Positions 12,282-23,900 of a stretch of DNA of 64,000 nucleotides are shown in pieces. Positions within the stretch are counted from its first letter, which is position 1; every line of letters starts with the position of its first letter. The notes under the pieces were generated by a model that was not told the DNA's origin, ran no database searches, and saw only the letters and a list, made by a program, of their open reading frames with translations. The position numbers and the translations under genes were made by a program. Origin of the DNA: Haliclona indistincta (lineage: Eukaryota; Porifera; Demospongiae; Haplosclerida; Chalinidae); NCBI GenBank assembly GCA_964017065.1, contig OZ024791.1:8287322-8351321 (forward strand). Reading direction: 5' to 3'.

Positions 12282-13275
12282 TTATTTCTGTAAGTCATTA
12301 ATGGAATATGGAACATGACTGATAGTGGTGTGAGGGTTAAGCGGAAAAAAATCAAAAGTGAGGATGTGATGAAAAGCATGAGTGACGTGGTAACAAATGT
12401 GAGTGAAGTGACAATGAGGTGCATGGTTAGCGGACAGAGTCGGCTTAATGGTGCAGTTGTAGTGTTGGTGATGATGATGATAGTGGTGGTGCGTCTGGTA
12501 GTTTGAATGAGCTGGAGGAGAATCTTGCCGAGTCGTAGAAGCCACTGTCAGGATGCTGCTTGGGTGTGGATTGTCTGATGTGGTTAGGTTGCTCAGGGAC
12601 AACTGCATGGTCTGTTTCAGTGCATGGTTTTGGTGCACCATATTCTGTGCAATAGTTAGTAGATCTATTGTGTGCTTCTTACATAGAATAATGAACTTAC
12701 TTGGTCTGTTCATTGGTGGTAATATTGGTTTCTTTTTGGATTCAGTAGAAGACGTTCTTTCATCTGGAGACAATGCAGTGATAAAGAATAGTTTGTACGT
12801 AATGGACATACATACCTCCACTGGAGTCACTACTGCTCCACTGCAGTTTTTCTTGGACACATTGCTTGATTCTTTTACTCTTTTCCTCGATTTCCTGGAT
12901 TGCATTGAGATCTCTCTCGCTCAGTTGTGCTTCTCTGTCCTCTAATTCAAGGCACTTGTATACTTGAGTGAGATTGAAGACTGCTGTCTGCAGTAGAGAG
13001 GAGAATGCTTCGCTGCCTGTCGCAACGGCATTTATGTCGCGATTTCTCGGTTTGGGTTTCTTCTGCACAAGTGCTACGAGGTCTTTTCGCTCGATCTCTT
13101 TCAAGTATTCAACGAGGTCTTTCTCTGTCAATCCTCTCTCGTACATTTTCTCTAGCACCTTAAACGGAGTCCGTTCGAAGTCTTTCGACAAGTCAGCGAG
13201 AAATGCCAGTGTCCCTGCATCCTCCGTTGTCAGTTTCCTCGCAACTTCTACGATCTTCTTGCGCTCAATACTCAT
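12282..13275 (-). CDS. Death-effector-domain adaptor-like protein (DED-1)
   Basis: Two exons on the minus strand: 13275-12816 and 12763-12282, separated by a 53-bp intron (phase 1). Residues 1-75 fit a death effector domain: amphipathic helices, an acidic first half, and ERKDLVALV at the end, which matches the DED RxDL signature. A coiled-coil-prone segment follows (ELEDREAQLSERDLNAIQE) and then a Ser/Thr linker. The last 60 residues are unusually His-rich (HHHYHHHHQH). DEDs are known to mediate assembly of caspase-8/FADD-type complexes; no protease or death domain is present here, so an adaptor or decoy role is inferred. First of three tandem DED-like genes. Confidence 0.75.
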
Positions 13276-13685
13276 AGCTAGAACGCAAGTGAGCTGGCTC
13301 GTGAGAGCGGTAACCTACCGTAGTAATGTTGCATCCTTTTTATAACCTACCACGTGCCCAGCAAAGCGAGTGTGCACGTGTCATGATAAAAAAACTTAAT
13401 GATAAGAGACTAGACAAGCATTGTCTTAAGTACTATGGTTCTGGTGTTTATTGTTCCAAGGGGATTTTAAGGTTTGCTGTGAGGTTGCTTTGTGCTGAAT
13501 GGCTCAGAGTACTCATTCTCCTCTGGAATTGTATGACCAAACATTAAGTGACTACATGCAGCCATGCTCTCTCTCTCACCTGGATTATGAGGGGTGTGTA
13601 CTAGTGATTGGTACATGTTCAAACGTTTCTCCAACTCAGCCGTAAAGACTAAAAAGCAAGCAGCAATAAATCCAAACTGAGTGTT
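13276..13685. other. Intergenic region between DED-1 and DED-2 genes
   Basis: About 410 bp holding the DED-1 promoter and the DED-2 3' UTR. The sequence CACGTG appears near 13351 and again near 13375. No convincing gene or RNA is seen. Confidence 0.5.
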
Positions 13686-14914
13686 TTAATATAACGAACC
13701 TTGTGGCTTCGGCCATGTGTCATCACCAATCCCACTGTCACCCGAACAATCTGCTGATTTGACTGCAGTTGATGCAGAACCAGAGTCAGTCCTTGTAGGC
13801 TTGGGTTTTGGAACAGGAGGCTGTCTTCGTTTGGGTACTTCCAACCTGCCTATAGCTATAACAATAATTGGTACAATGGTGCGTGCAAAGGCTGGTATCT
13901 CAGTTCACCTGTTTCTGTCTCAGTGCTTTGACTGTAGTCAACTGACAGCTGCTTGTGATAGAGGTTGTGCGGCAGCTTGGATTGTGCAACTGGTAATCCG
14001 GACTTTTTGAACGGTAAAGAATCCTTTCTTTTAGGAATCTGCGGGTTGGCTTTAGTCTCGGTTCCACGTTCTGACTGTGCCGGGGTATTTGAGGCCTTTG
14101 ATGGATCAGAACCTCTTCGACCCATACGTGCACCAATATTCTGATATTGAGCTGTCAGATCTGAACTGTCTGGTGTTGCACTTCGCTTCTGACTTGCCAA
14201 TATATCCACTGCTCTGATTGCAGGCGGCTGTGTCTCCGGAACTCCTTCTGAATGCGGAGAATTATCATGTCTATTTGGTTAACCCATACATATAATTATA
14301 ATACAAAATACAATGGTTAACCACTTGCCTTTCAATATTTCAGGAGCATTGCGCGGCGGGTCATCACATCCCTCGGCTTCATCTCCCGCCAGCGAGAGGC
14401 AATCCGACACGTCGGTCAATTTCTGCCACGCGTTGTCCAGCTGATTCTTGATTCTCTTACGCCGATTCTGGTCATCCTTGTATCTGTAGTTGGCGATCTT
14501 TCCCAGGAGCTTGACGTTTGCTTTGAGAACCTCAATATGATCCTGCGCTACATCAAGCGTGGGCGGTAGCTCCACGTTCGAGTAAATCTCGGCCAGATCG
14601 ACTGCTGTCGAGTGTTTCCGTAGCTTTCTGTGCTTGCGTACTTCTTTTATCTCCTCCTGAAACTGAGCGACGAGGTCATTTCGCTGCAGTACTTCTCCTA
14701 TACTCAACAAGCCCTCTGGATGCGTGTAGTCGTAAATCCCGAGCATGCGTAGCGCACAGAACACCTGCACGCGAGACTTTGCGTAGTAGATAGGCGGGAG
14801 ATCGTACAGGTGCACGAGGCGCTCCTTTTCATCATCCGATATTTGCAATGCAAATTTGTCAACTATCTCTTTAAAACGCAACTTATGAAAATCGGGTTTT
14901 GCTCGCGACGCCAT
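13686..14914 (-). CDS. Death-effector-domain adaptor-like protein (DED-2)
   Basis: Three exons: 14914-14325, 14270-13909 and 13855-13686 (TAA). Residues 15-95 form a DED-like domain ending in VLQRNDLVAQF, which keeps the RxDL signature. Residues 100-180 are predicted helical (a second helical bundle, degenerate DED or coiled coil). The tail is Ser/Pro/Lys-rich with proline motifs RRQPPVPKPKPTR, a plausible SH3 ligand, and ends SGIGDDTWPKPQGSLY. The first donor (caa|GTGGTT) is weak but is the only one that keeps frame. It is closely similar in length and domain order to DED-3, so the two look like tandem duplicates. Likely cytosolic adaptor; partners are unknown. Confidence 0.75.
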
Positions 14915-15765
14915 GGTCGATATAGACTGAATTGACTAGCCTGAGAAGCGATACTTCTTCTGTTATATATAATAAATTATTGCTATGACTATGGGTGGAA
15001 AGATAAAAACAAGGAAAAGATAAAGAAAGTCATCTTATGCCCAATCCAAAATATTCACCCCTAGCTATGAATAGACTATTGGAAGAATTCCTCCTTCATC
15101 ATGAATAATGTTGATTAACATTCTAAGTGCATGAGTAAAAATCCATTTTTATTTCAATATTCCCTAAAATGAACAATATATTATTATTAAGTGTATGGTG
15201 CCTTCCAATTTTGTGCATTATCGTATTCATCATCAGAATCTCCTGTAGTGGAGAAGAGACAAACTTAAGATAGCTCAATAGCACAGCACCATGTTGTCAC
15301 GAGAATTCCAAGTAGTGTACAAATTATTATGGAGCTAGGTCAAAATTTTGATGAATAGTCTAAAGTTAAATTCTATTAGATTCTTTGTCTGTATTCACAA
15401 AAAAAATGAAATAATTTTAACAATTAATTTTTCAGCCGAAATTACCCACTATGAGCAGACATGAATTCCAGTTGTACTGTGTGCAAACATCGTTAGCGTA
15501 AAATTTATGCGGCAGCTGTGCAGCTTGCGAAAACTTCCTTATTAGGAGTTTACAACACGTCGTCAGGCTCCAGTATTGATGTTGTTATGGTGCTATTAGA
15601 ACATGCATGCTCCTTGGAATTATAAGCTCTGTATGTTGTATTCATAACAAACCATAAGATGGGGGTGGTGAGAATTTGTTGAAAACTCTTGATGGAGGTA
15701 GAATAGGTAGTCTCTTACCAGGCTGAGTGGATGTTGTGTTTACTGTAGTATTGATGTAAAATAAA
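14915..15765. other. AT-rich intergenic region
   Basis: About 850 bp between the DED-2 start and DED-3 end. It is AT-rich with poly-A/T runs. A possible last exon of DED-3 may lie near 15550-15712 after an AG acceptor, but I could not confirm it. Nothing else is seen. Confidence 0.4.
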
Positions 15766-16825
15766 TCAATTAACGTCACATTCATTACCTTGTCTGTTCA
15801 TTTTAGGAGGAAGAGTCGGAGGTATTGGAGTGTTGGTTTGTTTGAATGAAGGTTTCGGTCTCACTGGAGGGCGCTGTGGTCTTGAGAGCGTCCTGGGTGG
15901 TAGCTGAGGGGGCATTGCTCTAGGTGGTGTTGTCCTAAGCTGTGCTGTCCTGGGTGGTGCAGGTGACCAACCAACAGAATCATCATGTACAGATGGGAAG
16001 GATGGAGAGTGTGCAATCCCAGAGAGAAAGGGCGGAGGAGACTCACAACGAAGTCGTTTTTCATCTGCAGCTGGTCTTAGGTGCATATGAACCAGTGCCT
16101 GCTGTATTGGTTTTCTCAGCAGTTTTTCTGAGAACGTTTGGTGTGGTGGAGAAGTGGCTGGAAGAGGGCGTGACTTGTGTTGGATAGTACCCATACTATA
16201 ATCATCTGCTAAGTGTAGAATCAATGCTATTATTGTTCACATTAATATTAATACCTGTTTGATTTGAGTCCATGACACCAAAATCATTAGCTGCAAAACC
16301 AATGTCCTCCTGGATCTTGTCCAGTTTTTCAGAGATGTTTTTCAGTGTGTGCGGTCCTTGCAAGCTCTCGTAGTGAACAGACCCGCTGTGGTGTGCGTTA
16401 GCTATGCTGGTCAGTAACTCAACGTGTGCTGCTAGCATCATGGCCTGTTCCTGCACCTTCGTGAAGCAAGCCTGCAGATCGGCTGCTGCGTACAGTTCCT
16501 CGTACAGTGGAAGGCAAAACATTTCGTTCAATTTGAACTCTTTGTTTTTCTTCAAACTCTTCTTAACAGACCTGTGAACGTCCTTCATGCCGAGCCATAG
16601 CGGTAGCTCAGCCACGCCCTCGGGACGACTTGGAGAGTAGACACCGAGCATCTCCAGGCCTTGGAGAATGGCTTCTGGCGGCAGCTTGTTGTACTTGGTG
16701 GGCATTCTGTAGAGCGTCTGCAGGCGCTTCTTCTCATCTTGAAACAGATGGGCTCCGAATTTAGCCAACGAAACTCGATACGACTTCTCGGACGCTGCCA
16801 TTTCCGCACTAACCACGCCTATCAT
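15766..16825 (-). CDS. Death-effector-domain adaptor-like protein (DED-3)
   Basis: Two exons: 16825-16255 and 16205-15766. The N-terminal 95 residues align in pattern with DED-2 (DEKKRLQTLYRMP against DEKERLVHLYDLP; EMLGVYSPSRPEG against RMLGIYDYTHPEG). The position of the RxDL motif reads MKDVHRS, so the signature Arg and Leu are lost. A helical segment follows, and then a long proline-rich tail with SH3-type motifs (PPRTLSRPQRPPVRPKPS, PPTLPPKM). The frame as drawn ends GNECDVN-stop; a donor (caag|GTAATG) just before could lead to another exon upstream of 15700. A second Met (MAASEK) eight codons in is an alternative start. Confidence 0.72.
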
Positions 16826-16978
16826 AAAGACGTTAGTAAAAAATTATTATCCCTGATAATTAGCTGATGATGTTAGCTTGGGGTGGGCTTTATGCCTCCT
16901 TCAAATGAAAGAAACAAAGCATACAATGCTGTTAACAACTGTATGTGATCACTGATTAGTCTGAATTGAGATCATTCG

Positions 16979-17957
16979 TCACTTGTCAGGATCATCACGT
17001 TGATTAATATTAAATCTATTTTCTATGTCATTTGCTAATTGGTGAAAATCAAGTATTGGTTTTCTTAAAATTGCTACTGCCGACTCCATACTGAAGGGGT
17101 AGTTGTGAGGTGGGCTTCGCTTCCATCGATTCAAAACACGGAGGAGACATATCTTGCAGTTTTCACCGTCTTTTCCGATGGATTCTATGTGTCCAGGTTC
17201 AATGTTGAGTTCAGTTGCAAACAGCTCCCACACTGGGTCGATATGAGGGCTCAGATTACTCATCATGACACGCACTTCTGTTCCTTGTGAAATCACACGC
17301 GGAGTGCACACTTATAATTAAAAAGGCAATAACTATGAATGCTCACATATATACAAACCTTGATATTTACCAAAGAACACTTTCTTGATAGCTATCAGAA
17401 GAAGAATGACCAAAACAAAACCTGGAATTATAGTATACCGCCATGATAAAAAATTGTTACATGTACATGTATGAAGAGTCTTACCAGTAATCCAGGGTGC
17501 AAGTACCGGCCAATCAAATACAACGAGTGGTGTGGTGGCATACGATCCTACCGTGGCTTTACTGCTAACTGTCTCAGTAACTGGTGATGGGGTCACCGAC
17601 AAGATAGTAGTGGTAGTAATAGGAGCAGCAGGTACTGTAGTAGTGATTGTGACGGTCTTATCACGACTAGCCGTACTCTTGACAGTCTTGTAGCTCGTTC
17701 GAGTCGCCGTAGTAATCATCGTATTAAAATTCGAATCGCTGCAATAGTAGTCGCTTCCCCACGAACCATCGTCCTGCCACCAACCCCATCGCCGATGATG
17801 CCACCATCCATCACCGTGGTACACCCATCCTCGCCATTCACATTTCCCAGCCATGTTTACTGGCCCGACGTTTGTATGCTGACGTCGTCCAACCCAGTCA
17901 GCCACTCCCTCGCTTTGATCATAATGAGTCACACAATAGTTAGTGTATCTAGAAACT
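16979..17957 (-). CDS. Transmembrane death-domain protein A (Trp-rich outer part)
   Basis: Three exons seen: about 17957-17485, 17421-17359 (transmembrane) and 17310-16979 (death domain). The first encodes a short Trp-rich segment with two Cys (CEWRGWVYHGDGWW, then DDGSWGSDYYC) and a Thr/Ser/Val-rich stalk. The second gives one hydrophobic helix (GFVLVILLLIAIKKVF). The third is a death-fold domain with DPVWELFATELNIEP, HIESI and LLRVLNRWKRSPP, matching the Death-domain pattern used by UNC5 and ankyrin-type proteins. ATG at 17854 (MAGKCEWRGW) is the likely start; the frame stays open upstream to an AG at about 17958, so a 5' exon cannot be excluded. No signal peptide is visible. Paralogue of protein C. 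Confidence 0.75.
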
Positions 17958-17973
17958 TAATAGAATAATGTAT

Positions 17974-20900
17974 TTAACGGTTCCCTCGTTCAATCTGGTT
18001 GGCTAAATGATTCAATCTGATTGGTGGCTTCCTCAGTATAGTAACAACAGACTGCATAGTGAAGGGATACTCAGGAGGTGGATTAGCTCGCCATTCTTCA
18101 AGCACACGCATAAAGCATAGCCTGTCATCACCACGCTCCTTTCTCTTGATGCGTTCAATGTTGCCAGGCTCCATGCCGAGTTCTGTAGCAAACAGTTCCC
18201 AACTAGGACTGACATCAGATCCCAGCTTGTTCATCATATCACGTATCTTGACCCGATTTCGTGAAGACATCTGATACCGCTCTGCGCATAAAGACAATGC
18301 TATACCGTGTCATACCTTGCATGCTTACCTCGCAGTCTAGCATTACTGCTGCTGCTGGTGGTAGTATTGTCTTTCCTGCGTGTGCAGAACCATAAGATAC
18401 CGATAGTGAATAGTACCACAACAGAACCTGAACCAAAAGACAAATGCACTAGGCTACACACAACACTAGTTGGTGCTTACCTAATGTAACGCCGGACAGT
18501 CTAGACCTGACTTAGTCATGTTCACAGAACAATCACTGCTGTATTTTCATACACATGTCACCTCATCATATGACCTAGCCTAACCTTTAAATATGTGTGC
18601 ATTGACTGTTGCATGAGAGAGTATTTTCTGAGTCATAACTGTTGCACCGTGTTCCCGACGCTCTGGCTAGCGCTACACTGGTGGCAGCGGTGGGATATCA
18701 AGAGTCCTGCAGCTCGCAACTTCTGTTGTCAGACGGGTGTCTTCGTCAACTGTCCAGGAGCCCCAAAGCCCTCGGTTGGCGGAGGGGACAGAGTCCAGCG
18801 GCTGGCGTTGTCACCTGTTCTTCACTGTCCTGACCTTGCCCTTAGTGAAGGGCCCTTAAAGGCGAGCTTTGCTGTACTCTCTGTGTATTCTCCTATCTGC
18901 TGTTTTTTTCTCTTAGTCACCGCGAATAATGGCAGCTCCTCAGCTTCGCGCTCCACGTCCTTATTCCCTCGGGGAGGACTTCCAGTTATGGCTGCGTCGG
19001 TTCGAAGCATTCGCTAAGGCTGTCAAGACACCGGACGACCAGTTCTGTAATGCTGTTTTGTCTCTGCTAGATGATGGTGCGTTCCGGGCGTTCGACCTGT
19101 TACGGAATTCAGACGCGCTTGTTGATGCGGCAGACTACAAAGAATTGACTAAAGCGCTCACCGAGAGATTCAGCCCTGGGACAGCGATGCAGGAGCTACG
19201 GTGGCATCTAAGTCAACGAGTTCAGGAGGAAAAAGAGTCACTCGACGAATTCGCAGATGCTCTAATTCACCTCGCAAATCGTGGTTACCCGGACCAGACT
19301 GCTAATTTCAGGATGGAGATAGCTGGAGACAGGTTTATTGCTGGTCTCCGAGATGACCGTCTACAAGAAGCGCTGATGCAACAAGAGCCGGACAAATTAA
19401 AGAATCTGGATGAAGCCCGCAAGGCAGCAAAGAGATTGGAAGCAGCACAGCTAGCTCGGAAGAAGATGCGTGCTAAGGCAGTGGAAGTCCGGCGAGTTCA
19501 GTTCACTGAGCCGACTCTGCCTACTCCTGCTGATGTTAATGCTGTTGGAGCCAGAGCTAGGGGCGACGATGATTTAGCTGAGGCGGTTCGCCAAAACACC
19601 GTGATGTTGCAGCAGTTGCTAACCCAGTTCAACAATCGACAACCTACCGGACGTCGTCCTCCACGTCGACCACACCGACCACCTTTAGGAAGTTGCTGGC
19701 GCTGTGGTGAAGAAGGTCACTTCCAGCGAGACTGCCCACATCCTAGCCCACAAACCAGCGGGAAACGATCAGCGACCGACGAATTGGGTCAACCGCCGGT
19801 CGCAGAAGTAACTGACCTCAACCCCCTTCACATATCCAGTACCTCCCTTCAGCAGTCCATCTTTGTCAACGGGGTAGTTCAGAAGAGGCCAATATCTCTA
19901 CTTGTAGATACTGGGTCGGCGATTACCATTATTCATGAACGAGTATGGTGTCCTCCGCAGAGTGGTCTACGAAAAGTGAACAGACCAGTACTAGCAGCAA
20001 ACGGAGGACCTCTATCCATCCTTGGACAGACAGAAGTCCGCATAGTGATTGCCGGAAAAGAGTTCTCACATCAAGTTCTGATCGCTGGAGACATTACCCA
20101 GGAGTGTATACTCGGTGCCGATTTCTTGACCACACATGGATTTGTCATCGACTTGGGAAACCATGTGCTGCGTGTCGGAGAGACTTCTACTCCTCTGCTT
20201 AGTTCAAAGACACCACTTGCCTCCAGCTACCATGTCTCTGTTGGTGAGACTTTTGTTGTTCACCCGGGAGAAGAGAGACTGTGTAAAGCTAATATCAGTT
20301 GTGAATATCCCTCTCTTGCAGGTACTACAGGTGTGGTGGAAGCTCAGGAGGGAATCGAAGAGAAGCATCAGATCCTCTTGGCGCGTGTACTAGCTAACCC
20401 TGATCAAGGAACGGTTCCACTGAGAATTGCTAATCTCTCTGGTTCAGCAGTAACACTTTACAAGGGAACCAATCTCGCTAAATTTTGTCCCTTGGGTTCG
20501 CCAGATCAGGACACCGAGTATGTGGAGCTACCTATGACAGAGTCGACTCCTGATACACATGTCCATCACGTTGGTCTTCAGCAGTCTCCAGCATCGCTAC
20601 TTGGAATTGATACCAGAGAGTGGAGTGAACATCAAGTAGAAGCCCTGAATGGACTGGTTAGCGATTTCTCATCTGTCTTTTCCTCTGGTAAAAGTGACCT
20701 TGGTCGTACTGATAAAATCTATCATCAAATCAACACAGGTGAAGCAGCTCCCATATGTCAAACCCCTCGTCGGCTTCCCTTTCATAGCAGACAACAAGTC
20801 GCTGAGATGCTAGAAGAAATGGAAAGACAAGGTGTTATAGAATCGTCATCTTCTCCATGGGCGTCCCCCATTGTGCTAGTAAAGAAGAAGGACGGTTCTC

Positions 20901-23900
20901 TGAGGTTTTGCGTGGACTATCGGAAGCTCAACAAAGTCACTACTCGTGACTCCTATCCGCTTCCAAGGGTTGACGACATCCTAGACTCTTTGCATGGTGC
21001 CGAATGGTTCACTACACTGGATCTCAGAAGTGGGTATTGGCAAGTGGAAGTTGAACCATCTGACAGACCGAAAACCGCTTTTACAACACCATATGGACTG
21101 TATCAGTTCCGCGTAATGCCTTTCGGTCTATGCAACGCCCCTAGCACCTTTCAACGATTGATGGAGCTGGTACTGTCGGGCATGTGCTGGGAGATCTGTT
21201 TGATCTACTTGGACGATGTGATTGTCTTCGGACGTAACTGGGATGAACATCTTCAGCGATTACGTCAAGTATTGTCCAGACTTCAAGAAGCCCACCTCAA
21301 ACTCCATCCAGGGAAATGTCAATTTTTTCGCAAATCTGTGTCGTTCCTTGGTCATACTATCTCTCAGCATGGTGTGGAGACTGACCCTGTCAAGATTCAA
21401 GCAATTACCCACTGGCCTCCTCCGACCAACGCAAAAGAACTCAGGAGTTTTCTTGGACTAGCATCATATTACCGACGCTTTATTCCCAAGTTTGCAGAAA
21501 TAGCAGCACCTCTCTACCGTCTTCAAGAGAAGGAATCTCGTTTCAGCTGGACTGAACCTTGCCAAACAGCCTTCGATACCTTGAAACAGAAACTCACTAC
21601 TGCTCCTGTGCTGGCATTCCCTACGCGTGACGGCATGTTTGTGTTAGATACTGATGCTAGTAATATTGCTATTGGTGCTGTACTCTCTCAACTGCAGGGC
21701 GGCGTGGAGAAGGTTATTGCATATGGTAGCCGGACACTTTCTAAGTCTGAGAGAAACTACTGTGCTACTAGGCGAGAGCTTCTAGCCCTTGTCTACTTCC
21801 TGCGCTATTTCCGAGCTTATCTGCTAGGGAGACCCTTCCACGCTCGAACAGATCATGCTGCACTACAGTGGCTCCAACAATTCAAAGAACCAGAGGGACA
21901 AGTCGCTCGATGGCTGGAGCAGATACAAGAGTTTGACTTCCAAACACTTCATCGTCCGGGAAAACTTCACACCAATGCTGATGCTTTGTCCAGAATTGTA
22001 CCATCTCAAGAAACTGACGCCACAGCAGCAGTGAGCATGGATCCTATCGATACCTCCAATTGGGCACCAGTTTGGACTGACGAAGATCTTCAACACCAGC
22101 AAGCTAATGATCCTGACTTGAAGATCATTTTGGAGTGGATGAAGACCTCCAGTGAGAGACCTGCTTTGGTACAAGTAAGCGGTAAAGGTTCTATTGTCCG
22201 TTCTCTGTGGGCTCAATGGGACTGCTTGGAGTTGAGAGACAATGTCCTGTATAGGCGTTGGGAAGATAATGTTGGAAATGTTACAATGTTTCAGTTTGTT
22301 GTACCACAGGTCCTGGTTGATGATGTTCTACATGCTCTACATGGAGGAATTGGTGGTGGACATCTCGGAATCACGAAGACCCTGAGAAAGATACGAGAGC
22401 GTTTCTACTGGCCAGGTCTGCAGAAGGACGTGGAGGATTGGTGTCGAAAGTGTGCGAGGTGTGCTCAAGCCAAGTCCCCTTCTACCTCAGCAAGAGCTCC
22501 TCTGGTTCCAAGTGTGGTCGGAGTACCAATGGAAAGAGTAGCGTTGGACATCATTGGACCATTGCCTAAATCCAGACGTGGAAACAAATATGTCCTGGTG
22601 ATCTCTGATTATTTTACTCGCTGGGCAGAAGCTGTCAGTCTTCCGAATCAAGAAGCATCAACAGTGGCTCAAGCTCTCATGAATGAGTGGATCTGCCGTT
22701 ATGGAGCTCCTGAATCAATCCATACAGACCAGGGAAGGAACTTCGAGTCCAAGCTGTTCTCTGAGCTCTGTGATCTACTGGATATTCACAAGACCAGAAC
22801 TACTCCCTACCATCCTCAGTCAGATGGATTAGTGGAGCGTCTGAATCGTACCCTTAGACAACTGTTGACCATTCAGATGCAAAAATGCCCAGAGGATACA
22901 TGGGATGATCACCTTGCCCCTCTGATGTTAGCTTATCGTTCCAGTATACACGACAGTGTCAAGTTCACACCACACTATCTGATGTTTGGACGAGAAGTAC
23001 GCCTTCCGGTGGATATTATGTTTGGTGGCGAGAGAGCGCCTGGTGAATCTCCAGCTGAATACACAAGCAATGTGAGGAGCCGCTTCAGCAGAGCGTATGA
23101 GACTGCTAGAGATAATGGACAGGGAGCACAGAAGCGACAGAAAGATCACTATGACCGTAAAGTCACAGGAGGAAGATATAAGCCTGGTGATTTGGTGTGG
23201 CTCTACTGTCCAGCAGTATCTCCTGGAAAGGCTAAGAAATTTCATAGTGGTTGGAAGGGACCATACAAAATTCTGAAAGTGATCTCCGACGTGGTCTACC
23301 GAATACAGCTGGTCACCCCACCAACCGACAGGAGACGAAGACAACGCTTGGTCGTACACTTCAATCGACTGAAGCCCTGTTACACGTCGAGTCCAGGAAA
23401 CCCTACTGAGAAATCTCCAAGTCAACCGAACCCTCCATCTGCTGGCACACCTACCATAGACCCGCCTGTTGAAGATGATCTGATGGTGCCCATACCAATA
23501 GACGAGCCGACATCACAAGTAGCCAATCCAGACACCAACCCAACTTCCCAAGCAACCACTTCAGATGCTGATGCGGCTTCAGAAGCAGTCAGTCCAGATC
23601 AAGATGCTGATCAAGAAGCAGGCACTCGTGGAGGCAGCTGGTCAGGAAAACTTCGGCGCACAGTGCGACCGCCAGACTACTATCGTCCAGGCTCTTCGTG
23701 AGGAGGGGGAGTGGTGTAACGCCGGACAGTCTAGACCTGACTTAGTCATGTTCACAGAACAATCACTGCTGTATTTTCATACACATGTCACCTCATCATA
23801 TGACCTAGCCTAACCTTTAAATATGTGTGCATTGACTGTTGCATGAGAGAGTATTTTCTGAGTCATAACTGTTGCACCGTGTTCCCGACGCTCTGGCTAG

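Noticed and set aside
14321..14345. GC-AG intron in DED-2 (AAAG|GCAAGT)
   Set aside because: The donor looks good, but splicing there to the only nearby acceptor gives a frame with early stops. The weaker GTGGTT donor six bases on keeps the frame.
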